A stretch of 64,000 nt of DNA from Rhineura floridana (GCF_030035675.1 NC_084480.1:20231263-20295262), one strand, 5' to 3'. Positions 34,553 to 45,371 are shown, counted from the first letter of the stretch. Notes: generated by a model not told the origin, from the sequence alone. Numbers and translations are program-made.

Positions 34553-35351
34553 TCTCGAAAGAAGCCTTTAATTTCTGATATTAACCACTGTTCCAAAACC
34601 TAGAGGCAGTCTATTTCTTTTTTTTTCCTCCACCAACAAAAGAGTTAATATTCCAGGCCTGTTATTATAGTCCGGCCAGCACAGCACAGTTCTTATCTAC
34701 GTCCAGGAATGCAAAACAATTCTGGTTCACAACACCAAGCGATTAGTAACATATACGAACAGCAGATTCGTCCAAAAAGAAATAGTCCAAGGAGAAAAAT
34801 AGTCCAAAATATATTTCCATCAAATAATAATTACCTCTCATCCGTTTTTAAACTTTAAAACTCCAAATTCAGGCCAGCTTTTTGTCGTAAAAAATATATA
34901 TATAAGTTGTTTACATTTTCTTTCTTCCTTAATTATATTTAAAAGAGAAAAAGTATGACTCACCCAGATTTCTCAGTTGCTGATTCGTAAACAAATTTAA
35001 GCCAAATGATAAGATTTAGACAGAAGTAGGCTCGCTGGTTAAGGACGTTTTTTTAAGAAGAAAAAAAAACGCTTCGCTTTTTTCCAGTACAGCTTGCTGG
35101 AAGTCCTGACTCCATCTTCAGCCGATCGGCATGCCTTCTTATCTCAGGGATTTCCTGATCAATTCCAGCAGCCGACAGCTCAACGAAGTCCTGTGGAAAA
35201 TCTGATCGGTTCTCCTATACCTTGGAGAACATTTAAGCCAGTCAAAGTTTCCTCTTGACTGGCTTTTAAACTGAAAAAAGCTTCCTCTGAGGCAGAGATC
35301 TCTCAGAGACAGTCACCAGCTGAGCACTCACTTCCTGGAAGTTCCTAAAAG
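34553..35351 (-). promoter_or_regulatory. L1 5' untranslated region
   Basis: About 800 non-coding bases lie between the target duplication and ORF1. Full-length L1s carry an internal polymerase II promoter in this position. No individual site can be named from sequence alone. Confidence 0.6.
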
Positions 35352-35425
35352 TGGTTCTCTGGATTCTTGAGGTGGGGAAATGTGCTTTAAATGTATGGTG
35401 TATATGCAGCCTCCATGTAAGGTAA

Positions 35426-36020
35426 GAACATAAGAGGAGCCTGCTGGAACAGGCCAGTGGCCCATCTACTCCAGCATCCTGTTCTCGCAGTGGCCAACCA
35501 GATGCCTATGGGAAGCCCACAAGCAGGACCTGAGAACTAGAGCACTCTCCCCTCCTGCAGTTTCTAGCAACTGGCATTTGGAAGCATTCTGCCTCTGTCT
35601 ATGGAGGCAGAACATAGCCATCATGGCTAGTAACCACTGGTAGCCTGATTCTCTATGAATCTGTCTAATCCTCTTTTAAAGCCCTCCAAGTTGGTGGCCA
35701 CCACAGCCTCTTGTGGGAATGGAATTCCATAGTTTAACCACATGCTCTGTAAAGAAGTACTTTCTTTTGTCTGTCCTGAATCCTCCAACGCTCAGTTTCT
35801 TTAGATGTCCACGGATTCTAATGATGGGGGGGGGGGGACTTTTCTCTGTGCACTTTCTCCATCCCATGCATCATTTTATACACTTCTATTATGTCACCTT
35901 TTACTCACCTTTTCTCTAAACTAAAATGCCCCAAATGCTGTAACCTTTTCTCATTGGGGAGTTGCTTCATCCCCTTGATCATTCAGGTTGTCCTTTGCTG
36001 AATGTTCCAGTGCTTCTGTG
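35426..36020 (-). mobile_element. CR1 LINE 3' part
   Basis: On the minus strand it ends with the CR1 signature (CAGGATGCTGGAGTAGATGG, GCCACTGGCCTG, CTCTTATGTTCTTACC). The upstream half corresponds to the end of the reverse transcriptase reading frame (FFTEHVVKLWNSIPTRG), with breaks. A run of eleven G lies at 35825-35835. It is 5'-truncated. Confidence 0.85.
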
Positions 36021-36034
36021 TTCTTGTGCCGTAA

Positions 36035-36248
36035 ACAGAGCCAGCCAGACATTGATCCATCTAGCTTAGTATTGCCTGAGAGCAACTTTCCAGGGGTTCA
36101 GGGATTTCAGGAAGGGGACATTCCCAGCCCTATCTGGAGATGCTGAAGATTCAACCTGGGCTCCTGTTGGGAGGAAGGGTGGGATATAAATAAATAAATA
36201 AATTTGCATGCAAAGCAAGTGCTCTACCACTGAGCCTACAGCTCTTCC
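36035..36248 (-). mobile_element. tRNA-Ala SINE split by an isolated L2-type tail
   Basis: The minus strand reads GGGGAAGAGCTGTAGGCTCA, then TTGCATGCAAA at 36213. After an interruption, the GGTTGAATCTTCAGCATCTC body follows. The interruption at about 36165-36212 is only a LINE/SINE tail (GGGTGGGATATAAATAAATA) and nothing else. Confidence 0.75.
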
Positions 36249-37165
36249 CCATTACGGTTTTTCCTGCCTGTTGCTGGCATCTGATTATATATGTGCGTTT
36301 CTTGTCTGGTGACTTCAGATAGGTGGCACAATAGCTTCTGAACACACATAATTTCTGAGATAATGTTTACATGCAAAATTAAAATTATATATATATATAA
36401 AACTCAATTTTTCACATTTTACTGATGTGTTTATTTGTATCTGTATTAATTTTGAGTTTTAATTAAAATGCATTCAAACTTTTAATTTTTTATTTTCATT
36501 TTTGTATCGTGTCTGTGGAACTGTCAAGGTGTGAATAATAAATTAACTATACGCCTAAAATATGCTCAGCCACCCCCACCCTAGGCACTTTTACTAGTGT
36601 TTCAAAGTAGCAGCAGCTGCTAATCTATAAAGGCAGCTGATCATAATACACCAATAAAAATAGGTGAGTTGCTCTGAAAGTTTAATAAGTAACATATTTA
36701 GTGTGACTAATTTCAATAAACTACTTGTTTTCTCTTGGTTGGTATTTTGAAATTAAATTGCAATATGGATGACCTAACATTTCTGGTCTTCTTGATCTTC
36801 AGTACTTAAAATTAGTGAGTAGTTCTATAATAATGGTAATAAATGGATCTGCACTAACTGTTAATTAATCAGTTGGGGCCAAATTTAATTGATGAGGGCC
36901 AGTGTAAAATTAGTGAGACTGTGAGTTAAGGAAATTCTTGTTTATTATTTGAGACTATTTAGGTTCTGAAGCATTACTGTAATAAGAGAAGAGGGGGGAA
37001 AGGAATATATTAAATATTAGCTTTAATAATGAGTGGTCACTTACAATTGATTAAACAAGGGCTATCTTATACCTTCTTTAGTATCTCAAATAAAGGGCCT
37101 ATAATGAGGTTATGGTAATGTTTTAATTTAATCGAGTAAGCACAAGGCTAGATTAATCATTAAAC
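36249..37165. other. AT-rich, no recognisable feature
   Basis: A short TATATATATATA run lies at about 36389-36401. No gene or named repeat was seen. Confidence 0.5.
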
Positions 37166-37461
37166 TAGGGGTTCATAAACTGTGGTCTGTAGACCACCAG
37201 AGCTCCATGGGCTTCATTCACGTGGTCCGTGATGTATCTGTGAATTTGTGGTTGAAGATGGGCGATAGCACATCCATCACATTAATTATTCATAGTGATT
37301 TTAAATTGTATTTTATTGCTTCTTTTATTTGTTCTGTTGTATGTTTTTTGTATTACAATTTGAATTCTATGGAATTACAATGGCTACAACAGGCAGAAAT
37401 ATCATTAAGTGGTCTGCCCATTTTCAAGTGGTCTGTGGGGGGGGAAATTTGGGAATTACTG
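37166..37461. mobile_element. Probable hAT miniature
   Basis: Left end AGGGGTTCATAAACTGTGG and right end, read inward, CAGTAATTCCCAAATTTCC. Both resemble the common hAT phrase CAGNGGTTCCCAAACTGTGG. GGTCTGT words lie at both ends. The target duplication is not identifiable. Confidence 0.55.
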
Positions 37462-37592
37462 CAGGACTTTATATGTCTGCAGCAAGACCTTGAACATAGT
37501 GCGGTAGCATAGCGGTAGCCAATGCAGCTCTTTCAGCACAGGAGTTACACACTATCAGTAGGGTATAACTATTGTTAGCTAAGTTATGTCTC
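37462..37592. other. Short unassigned spacer
   Basis: It contains GCGGTAGCATAGCGGTAGCC. It may be the edge of an L2-like scrap, but this is not certain. Confidence 0.3.
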
Positions 37593-37751
37593 CATGGTCG
37601 GAGGCAGTATGCTGGGAATCACAAGTTGGGACGTCGCTGTTGCACTCAGGTCCTGCTTTTTGGGCTTCCCATGGGCATCTGGTGGGCCACTGTGAGAACA
37701 GGATGCTGGACTAGATGGGCCATTGGCCTGATCCAGCAAGGCTCTTCTTAA
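37593..37751 (+). mobile_element. CR1 3' end fragment
   Basis: It matches the untranslated end of CR1 at 62380-62550 (GAGGCAGTATGCTGGGAATC, CATCTGGTGGGCCACTGTG, GATGCTGGACTAGATGGGCC, CTGATCCAGCAAGGCTC). Confidence 0.85.
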
Positions 37752-37813
37752 CTTCCTACCCCCTTCAACAGCCTTGCTGTGGCGTACTGTACTAGTTGCA
37801 GCTTCCACTAGCA

Positions 37814-40800
37814 ATTATTTATTTATTTTTATTTATTTGTTTCATTTATAGACCGCCCATAGCGAGTGGCTCTCTGGGCGGTGTACAAAAAGGTTAAAAT
37901 ACAAAATATCAACAATAAAATCAGACAACAAACAATAAACACAAGCAGCAACTAAAGAAAAAAATAAAAAATAAAAAAATTAAATTATAACATTAACGCT
38001 TAAAATGCCTGGGAGCATAGCCAGGTCTTAACCTGGCGCCGAAAAGATAGAAGCGTAGGCGCCAGGCATACTTCTTCGGGGAGGCTGTTCCACAGTTTGG
38101 GGGCCACTACAGAAAAGGCCCTAGATCGAGTAACTGTCCTCTGGGCTTCTCGATGGGTTGGTACCCGGAGGAGGGCCTTAGATGCTGAGCGAAGTGACAG
38201 GGTAGGTTCATAGCGGGAGAGGCGTTCCACAAGATATTGTATAAGATATAAAGCCGTGTAAGGCTTTATAGGTCAAAACCAGCACCTTGAATCTGGCTCG
38301 GAAACAAATAGGTAGCCAGTGCAAACGGGCCAGAACAGGTGTTATATGTGCTGACCGGCTGGTCCTCGTCAGCAGTCTGGCTGCTGCGTTTTGCACTAGC
38401 TGAAGCTTCCGAACTGTCTTCAAGGGCAGCCCTACGTAGAGCGCATTACAGTAATCCAGCCTAGAAGTTACCAGAGCATGAACAACTGAGGCGAGGTCAT
38501 CCCTGTCCAGATAGGGGCGTAGCTGGGCTACCAACCGAAGGTGGTAGAATGCATTCCTTGCCACCAAGGCCACTTGCGCCTCAAGAGACAAGGAAGGATC
38601 GAAAAGAACTCCCAGACTACGAACCTGTTCCTTCAAGGGGAGTGTAACCCCATCTAGAACAGGGTGAACATCCACCATCTGGGCAGGGGAGGCACTCACC
38701 AACAGTCTTGTCTGGATTGAGTCTCAGTTTATTAGCTCTCATCCAGTCCATTATCGTGGTCAGGCAAAGAATCAGCACATCCACAGACTCACCTGTAGAA
38801 GATGAAAAGGAGAAATAGAGCTGCATGTCATCAGCGTACTGGTGGCAACGCACTCCAAAACTCCTGATGATGGCACCCAGAGGCTGCATGTAGATGTTAA
38901 AAAGCACGGGGGACAAAATCGACCCCTGAGGGACTCCACAATGGAGAGTCCAAGGTGTCGAGCAATGTTCCCCAAGTACTACCTTCTGGCGACGATCCGC
39001 CAAGTAGGAGCGGAACTACTGCCAAGCAGCGCCTCCAACTCCCAACTCCGTGAGTCTCCCCAGAAGGATACCATGGTTGATGGTATCAAACGCCGCTAAG
39101 AGATCAAGGAGAATCAACAGAGTCACACTCCCTCTGTCCCTCTCCCGACAGAGGTCATCGTACAGGGCGACCAAGGCTGTTTCAGTGCCAAAACCAGGCC
39201 TAAAACTGGATTGAAACGGATCCAGATAATCGGTTTCATCCAAGAGCACCTGGAGCTGATTGGCAACCACCCGCTCCAGAACCTTGCCCAAAAAGGGGAT
39301 ATTTGCCACCGGTCTATAATTGTTCAAGTTATCTGGGTCTAAGGAAGGTTTCTTCAAAAGAGGTCTCACTACTGCCTCCTTGAGGCTACTAGGGACTACT
39401 CCCTCACTCAAGGAGGCATTTATCACTTCCTTGGCCCAGCCGGTGGTACCAGTCCTGCTAGCCTTGACCAGCCAAGATGGACAAGGATCTAGAGCAGACG
39501 TGGTCGCCCGCACCATTCCAAGCACCTTGTCCACTTCCTCAAGCTGCACCAACTGAAACTCATCCAATAATGAAAGACAAGACCGTGTTCTGGACACTTC
39601 AGTGGATTCATCTGTCGTAACATCAGAGTCTAGGTCCCTACGGATGCATGCGATTTTATTTTGGAAGTGCCCTGCAATGTCATTACAGCGAGCTTCAGAT
39701 GTTTCAATGGTATCTTGAGGACCAGAATGTAAAAGTCCTCGTACAACCCTAAAAAGCTCTGCTGGGTGGCAGAGAGATGTCTTGATACAGGCAGCGAAGT
39801 AGGACTTCTTCGCCGCCCTTACCCGCTTTTATGTACGACTTAGTAGAGGCACTTACCAAAGCATAATTGCATCCGTCTGGAATTCGTCTCCATCTGCACT
39901 CCAGCCTCCTTCTCTCTTGCTTCATCACTCTCAGCTCCGGGGTATACCACGGAGCTGTATGAGCTCTGCATCGAAGAGGGCGTGCGGGAGCGATCGTGTC
40001 GATAGCCCGGGCCATCTCTGTATTCCACAGTTCGACCAAGGCCTCGAGAGGAGCGCCAGTACTATCAGCTGGAAAAACTCCCACAACCCTCTGAAAACCC
40101 ATAGGATCCATAAGCCTCCGGGAGCGGACCAACTTAATAGGTCCCCCACCCTTGCAGAGGGAAAGAGTCGTCGTAAGTCTAAAACTCAGCAGGCGGTGAT
40201 CTGTCCATGACAATGGAGTAGATGAAAAATACCCCACCTCCAGATCACGATCTCCATGACCAGTGGCGAAGATCAAATCAAGAGTGTGACCCGACACATG
40301 CGTTGGGCCAGTAACAAATTGAGACAGCCCCATGGTTGTCATGGAGGCCATGAAGTCCTGAGCCGCTCCAGATAAGACAGTCTTGGCATGAACGTTGATA
40401 TCCCCCAACACCACAAGTTTGGGGGACCTCAACAACACCTCCGAGACTATCTCTGTCAGCTCAGCTAGGGAAGCTGCTGGGCAGCAAGGTGGGCGGTACA
40501 CCAACAAGATTCCCAGTCTGTCTCCTTGGCCCAGTACAAGGTGGAGGCACTCTAGACCAGTCGTCATCTGGACAGGATGCCTGGTGAGAGAGAAAATACT
40601 CCTATAGACCACAGCGACCCCGACTCCCCGGCCCTCAGATCTGCCATAGTGCTGCACCGTATACCCAGGTGGGCAAAGCTGAGAGAGGGCAACTCCTCCC
40701 TGCTCACCCACCCAGGTCTCGGTTATACACGCCAGGTCGGCACCCTCATCCACAATTAAATCATGGACAAGGGAGGTTTTATTATATACCGACCTGGCAT

Positions 40801-41107
40801 TCAAAAGCAGCACCTGGAGATCTAAGGGCTGGCTGATAGAACAACCAGCAGTTCTGTGGTCTTGAGGAGAACCGGAACAAGGCACAGACACAACTTGTCT
40901 GGGGCGAGTTCCCCTTACCTGGCATGTTCTCTTCCTAACACCATACCTCCCATTACCCGTCACTACGCTAATTGGGGCCCCCGGAAGCCCCCCCATTAAA
41001 TACAAAGCATGCTCTCCAAGGCACATTTTAAAAATATTTAAATACAAACAAACACATTCACACAACAACGCATAAAAATACACATAAATATACACAAACA
41101 CGTCCAC
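37814..41107 (-). pseudogene. L2 LINE, long copy with endonuclease and reverse transcriptase
   Basis: About 3.3 kb in L2 order. The endonuclease frame (41107-39749) has LLLNARSVYNKTSLVHDLI, CITETWVGEQGG, GVGVAVVYRS, VVLGDINVHAKT, THVSGHTLDLIF and WTDHRLLSF, covering its catalytic positions. The reverse transcriptase follows in pieces: [20 protein letters not shown] and [17 protein letters not shown] (39597-39016); [20 protein letters not shown] and CHQYADDMQLYFSF (39003-38617); SRLDYCNALYVGLPL (38702-38208); WLCSQAF (38230-38000). Breaks include TGG to TAG just before FRSYLADRRQ (39016), a short deletion after NPDKT near 38705, and a change near 38235. The 3' end shows CCGCCCAGAGAGCC-like stem words and an ATAAATAA run. 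Confidence 0.92.
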
Positions 41108-41508
41108 ACAATCTCATTCATACACACAACAGACAAAACAAACAGACAATTAAAATGCACCCTTAAATTAAAATTAGAACTACTGCCAATGGTGTAGGGG
41201 GCATTTGAGGGGGTGGGGCTGATTTGGATCTGCTGGATCTAAAGTTCCTCTATTCCCCTGAGAATTAGGTTCATTACCTATGGAAGCCTGGAATAATGGG
41301 TCATTTCCCATCTACTGATTTCAGTGGGGAAAATTAAACACACACAAAAGAAATAAATATATCTCATCCCCCATGCATCCATCACCCTGGCTGGGGCAAA
41401 CCAACAGTGGCAGATCATTTGTTATGTCACTTCTCCATCCCTTGGATTGCTCTGTTAGTTTTAATGAGTTAACAGATTATTTATCAGCTGACAGCCCTAG
41501 AAATAATA
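41108..41508. other. CA-rich flank, then no feature
   Basis: A-rich and CACA-rich sequence at 41040-41150 may be the 5' leader or target of the L2. Beyond it nothing was recognised. Confidence 0.4.
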
Positions 41509-41616
41509 GGTTGCATTCAACTAAGTCCTACTCAGAGTAGACCCACTGAAATTAATAGGCATCTCTATTAACTTCAGTGGGTCTACTCTGAGTAGGACTG
41601 GCATTAAGTACCACCC
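41509..41616. mobile_element. Foldback MITE with ACTCAGAGTAGACCCA arms, copy 1
   Basis: The arms are GTCCTACTCAGAGTAGACCC and its complement GGGTCTACTCTGAGTAGGAC, with a short AT-rich loop. The outer ends GGTTGCATTCAACTAAG and, from the right, GGGTGGTACTTAATGCC are less alike. A second copy is at 56683. Confidence 0.75.
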
Positions 41617-42374
41617 AATATTCTGGGCTGACTGACATCCTATTTTTATTCCAATATTTCAGATTTAAGTGAATCAAATTTTTGAGTTGGCCTCCTTGCT
41701 CAAACATTCTATTCACCCACCCAGCCACGTTAGAATAAAATTAATAATATCTGACCAGGTTCTGTTCAGTACCTATGAAATACAAATCTAAACCCTTTGC
41801 TTGAAACCAAATGGGCAGAGAGCCCAGTACAGGCGCGGGGGGGGGAATCTGCGCTCTGCTAAGAGCGTCCCTGGAATCCCATGGCAACACCTTGTCAGAT
41901 AAATTAGAAGAATTGCCGTAAAAGGTAGGAAGCACTGGCAAGATTAGAAAGAGGGCATAAGGCAGTTAAATAGCCAAGGCTATGTTACTGTCCACCAAAA
42001 TGTCCATTGCTGGAGGAGTTTCCCTTCCATGCCAGATGCTGTAAAATGATGCTGAGTTTGCAGAATTATCTTCCGGATTGTGGCAGCCAATCAATCGGAT
42101 AATTTGCACGAGGGCTAAGCCAGCAAGACCCATCATGAGGAGGCATGGCCAACAGCAGCCCAACATGGAGGTTTTCAAGTCTGCTACCTAGTGCAAGCTG
42201 AAACAAGGGCTCAGTGATGAAGCTGTCTGCTATCATAACTGGGAACAGCAGCCTCAGAGTGCTTTTGAGATGGAAACAGCTGTGATTTGATTGCTCATTA
42301 CTGCCAGTTGACTGGGGACTGGGAGAGGGGGTGAGTGCAGAAAGAGGGGGGGATGTAATGGACTGGTCTAAGGT
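41617..42374. other. No recognisable feature
   Basis: A run of nine G lies near 41837. No coding region or named repeat was seen. Confidence 0.5.
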
Positions 42375-42775
42375 GGGGGAGAAATTCAATTCAGTTTACA
42401 TTTAAAGGCAGATCTTCCTAATTTGCACTCCCCAGTCAAAATATGTGAACTGAAACACACACATCCTTTGAAATTTGCATTTCTCTGAATTTCGCAATGA
42501 AGTTCTCCAACCAAATCATGTGTACACATATATACACATACTGGGGAAGTGTGCATAAATGCATATATTAGTAAAAACAACATAGCAAAACACATTATAT
42601 CAGGGGGAATTGTATATTAGGCAAAACTGCATACAAAAATGTGTGTATTGCAAGAAAGATGCACTAAAATGCTAACCAATCGTCATGAGGACTTAAAAAA
42701 ACTTAAGTGGCAACATGGAGAACTGAAATTAAGTCTGGAAAAAATGAGAAACTGAAATAGATAAATTCACCCATC
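42375..42775 (-). repeat. AT-rich interspersed repeat, copy B
   Basis: It runs from GAGAAATTCAATTCAG to ATAAATTCACCCATC, with words such as GTGCATAAATGCATATATTAG and ATTATATCAGGGGGAATTG in between. It is a partner of 60905-61305 in the same orientation and of 45372 and 16138 in the opposite one. Confidence 0.6.
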
Positions 42776-42778
42776 TCT

Positions 42779-43018
42779 TTGTTGTTGTTATTTGCCTACA
42801 AGCCGATTACGACTTATAGTGACCCTATGAATCTTTTTTTTTATATAGGGTTTTCATGGTAAGAGGTATTCAGAGGTGGTTTACCATTGCCTTTCTCTAA
42901 GCCTACGGCACCCGACATTCCCAGGCAGTCTCCCATCCAAGTACTAACCAGGCCTGACCCTGCTCAGCTTCCGAGATCAGATGAGATTGGGCGTGTTCAG
43001 GGTAGTATGGCCGAAGCC
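42779..43018 (-). mobile_element. 5S rRNA-headed SINE with BovB tail
   Basis: Minus strand: 43018-42900 is a close copy of 5S rRNA (GGCCATACTACCCTGAACAC, CTCGGAAGCTGAGCAGGGTC, GTACTTGGATGGGAGACTGC, CCTGGGAATGTCGGGTGC), including the internal promoter region. It then reads GGCAATGGTAAACCACCTC, CTTACCATGAAAACC, ATTCATAGGGTCACTATAAG and ends in a CAACAACAA tail, as BovB does. This is the layout of 5S-type Sauria SINEs. It is a retroposed copy, not a 5S gene. Confidence 0.9.
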
Positions 43019-43047
43019 CACCCATCCCTATTTTAAGTTATATTCTT

Positions 43048-43750
43048 TTTTTATATATATATAATTTTTATTCAAATTTTTCCAAAAACAAACAAAACAA
43101 AGTCAAAAAAACATAACAATACAACAACAAAAAATGAAAATAAAATAGTTGACTTCCGATTTGTCACAGATCAGCTATAAGTATATAATATACATCAAAC
43201 CTGTCCCTTAATATATACATACAGAATCCCTTTTCTCCATAGGCTGTCTTAATTAATCGTCAAATCCCAGTATCATCATTTTATTTTGATCTTTCAACAA
43301 AAAGTCCAAGAGAGGCTTCCATTCCTTAAGAAATGTATCCGTCGATTTTTCTCTAAGTAAACATGTCAATTTATCCATTTCTACTAAGTCCATTAATTTC
43401 AATAGCCATTCTTCCATTGTTGGTGTTGATTCCATTTTCCACTTTTGTGCATATAATAATCTTGCTGCCGTAATCATATATAATATTATTCTTCCATATT
43501 TCTTTTCTATTTGTTTATCCATAAAACCCAATAAAAAAAATTCTGGTTTTGACTGAATATTTATCTTTAGAATTTTTTGCATCTTCCTACCTATCTGTGC
43601 CCAAAATGATTTTGCCTTTTTACACAGCCACCACATATGATAAAATGATCCTTCTTGTTGTTTACATTTCCAACAAACATTAGAAACATTACTATACATT
43701 TTTGACAACTTTTCTGGAGTCATGTACCAACGGTACATCATTTTATAGAA
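43048..43750 (-). pseudogene. 5'-truncated L1, sister of the copy at 29675
   Basis: About 700 bp carrying only the last 160 or so residues of ORF2 and the 3' end. The translated part is almost the same as the larger copy (one clear difference, TTEEW there and TMEEW here) and keeps the CX2CX8HX4C knuckle. Flanks of ATATTCTT at 43040-43047 and 43751-43758 are identical. The pair implies recent activity of one L1 subfamily. Confidence 0.9.
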
Positions 43751-43758
43751 ATATTCTT

Positions 43759-44066
43759 CATGATTAGTGTGGAGGATACACCTTTCTCCTGGAGCACTAG
43801 CTATATAAGAGGCATTAATTACTAGAGACTTCAGAGACAACTCTGACTTCCAAAAGGTATACCAGTTACCTTTCCCTGCCGCCTAGGTTGTCCATCTAAA
43901 AGCAAGAGAATTGTGTGGAGAGGAAATAACAATTGTGCCAATGAGATTATTTGGCAATTCACTTTGAGGTCAGTAGGTAGAGGCCTATCCTCCCCCCTAT
44001 CCTTCTTAGCTTCCTCAAAAGGGATTTCCTTTAAACTCAGATGTTGACCAAAGTTATGTGCAACAG
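43759..44066. other. No recognisable feature
   Basis: No coding region or named repeat was seen. Confidence 0.5.
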
Positions 44067-44203
44067 TCTTCCCCAACCTGTTGCCCGCCAGATGTTGCTG
44101 GACTCCAACTCCCATCAGCCCTAGTCAGCACAGCCAATGGCCAGGGATGATAGGAGTTGGAGTCCAACTACATCTGAAGGACACCAGATGGAGCAAAGCT
44201 CTA
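44067..44203. mobile_element. hAT-like foldback miniature
   Basis: It opens CAGTCTTCCCCAACCTG and folds through CCAGATGTTGCTGGACTCC against GGAGTCCAACTACATCTG. It is related to the elements at 3695 and 57539. The target duplication has eroded. Confidence 0.65.
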
Positions 44204-44721
44204 TATAGTGTAGAACCAATAATTTAATAAGAGTCCTTACAGTTTATGAATGGGGCTTTTTCACTGAAGCAAGAATCCCTTTAATCTTTAAGCCACACGG
44301 AATGACTGGAGCAATGGCAATTTGCTTAGGACAAGTCCAAGGATGATTTGCAATGGAGAACCGGCCATCAGGCCGATGTGACGTGCAGCTGCGTTATTTG
44401 TAACATAAGATTTGTCTTTAAGAGACAAAAAGGCAATTGTCAAATGGACATTTGGAAGCCTGTCCTAGCACATGATCACCAGTGATGTGTGTACTGACAA
44501 AATAACTGAATGTTCCCTCTCAAGCCTGGAACATTGAAGAGAGACAAACTAAACAAATCTGACACTGACTTTGTTTGCAGCCAGCTCCTCCTTGCTCTCT
44601 TGTCAGATTATGCCCTTGAAACGACGTTGGCCTGGAAGAAAGACTTGAGAGACTTCTGGAAAAGGAGAATTTAAAACTATTTCATGATGCATCACAGTTG
44701 TCTCCAAGACAGCACAGGAAT
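44204..44721. other. No recognisable feature
   Basis: No coding region or named repeat was seen. Confidence 0.5.
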
Positions 44722-44937
44722 ACAAGAATTCAAGAAGAGCCCTGCTGGATCAGGCCAAAGGCATCTTGCTCTCACAGTGGCCAGCCAGATGCCTATAAGA
44801 AGCCCACAAGGAGGACCTGAGTGCACCAGCACTCTCCCTACTTGTGATTCCCAGCAACTGGTATTGAGAAGCATACTGCCTCTGACAGGGGAGGTATAAC
44901 ATAACCATCATGGCTAGCAGCCACTGATACATACTAA
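44722..44937 (-). mobile_element. CR1 LINE 3' end
   Basis: Read on the minus strand it contains CATGATGGTTATGTTATACC, GCAGTATGCTTCTCAATACC, CAGGTCCTCCTTGTGGGC, TAGGCATCTGGCTGGCC and CTGATCCAGCAGGGCTC. All are phrases of the CR1 end at 62335-62540. The final few bases are altered. Confidence 0.82.
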
Positions 44938-45162
44938 CATTCTAAAACATTCTACAGCTGTGTCAATTGTTGGTGTCTCATTGTAGCCCCATCCTCTTCA
45001 GGTGCTCACAATGGGCAGTGGAGTTGCATGCACAAGCCCCATCCCCAAAATACACATTCCACCAACAGACCTTCCCCCATTGAGTGTGAAGGGCTGAAGG
45101 AGACTTCTAACTACCAGTCAAACTGTGGGTGCTGGAACTCAACTTTTCCTGGAGGCAGGGCG
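44938..45162. other. Short unassigned stretch
   Basis: Nothing was recognised. Confidence 0.4.
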
Positions 45163-45278
45163 CAGAGCTTGGAAAAGTTACTTTTTTGAACTACAACTCT
45201 CATCAGCCCCAGCCAGCATGGCCACTGGATTGGGCTGATGGGAGTTGTAGTTCAAAAAAGTAACTTTTCCAAGCTCTG
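45163..45278. mobile_element. 116-bp hAT foldback MITE, copy 3
   Basis: Same length and arms as the copy at 11623, but with the loop in the opposite orientation (GCCCCAGCCAGCATGGCC). The flanks GCAGGGCG and GGGGTGAG are only loosely alike. Confidence 0.85.
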
Positions 45279-45371
45279 GGGGTGAGGCCAGGCAGGCACT
45301 ATCATCATGGTGGACCCTCCTGGGGTTCTGAAACCCTGGCAGCTGCCTGAAGATGCCGTGTTATGGTGCTA

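Larger units (their letters stand above)
29675..35351 (-). mobile_element. Nearly full-length, nearly intact L1 LINE
   Basis: A 5.7-kb element bounded by an exact 17-bp target duplication, TGGTTCTCTGGATTCTT, at 29658-29674 and 35352-35368. Minus-strand order is a 5' untranslated region of about 800 bases (35351-34553), ORF1, a 15-base spacer, ORF2 and a 3' end with an A-rich tail. It sits in the right arm of a foldback MITE. A 5'-truncated sister lies at 43048. This is the youngest-looking LINE in the window. Confidence 0.95.
29235..35422. mobile_element. Large hAT-like foldback MITE, split by three later insertions
   Basis: The left arm, 29235-29324, opens near ACACACCATACATTTAAAG. The right arm is in two parts, 29646-29674 and 35369-35422, and read from its end contains TACACCATACATTTAAAGC. 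The arms pair and are related to the large foldbacks at 55385 and 63387. A 116-bp MITE, a SINE and an L1 now lie between the arms. Outer boundaries are approximate. Confidence 0.7.

Noticed and set aside
42900-43018. A 5S rRNA gene
   Set aside because: The 5S-like part is fused to a BovB-type tail with an A/C-rich end, as in a SINE, and several positions differ from 5S rRNA.
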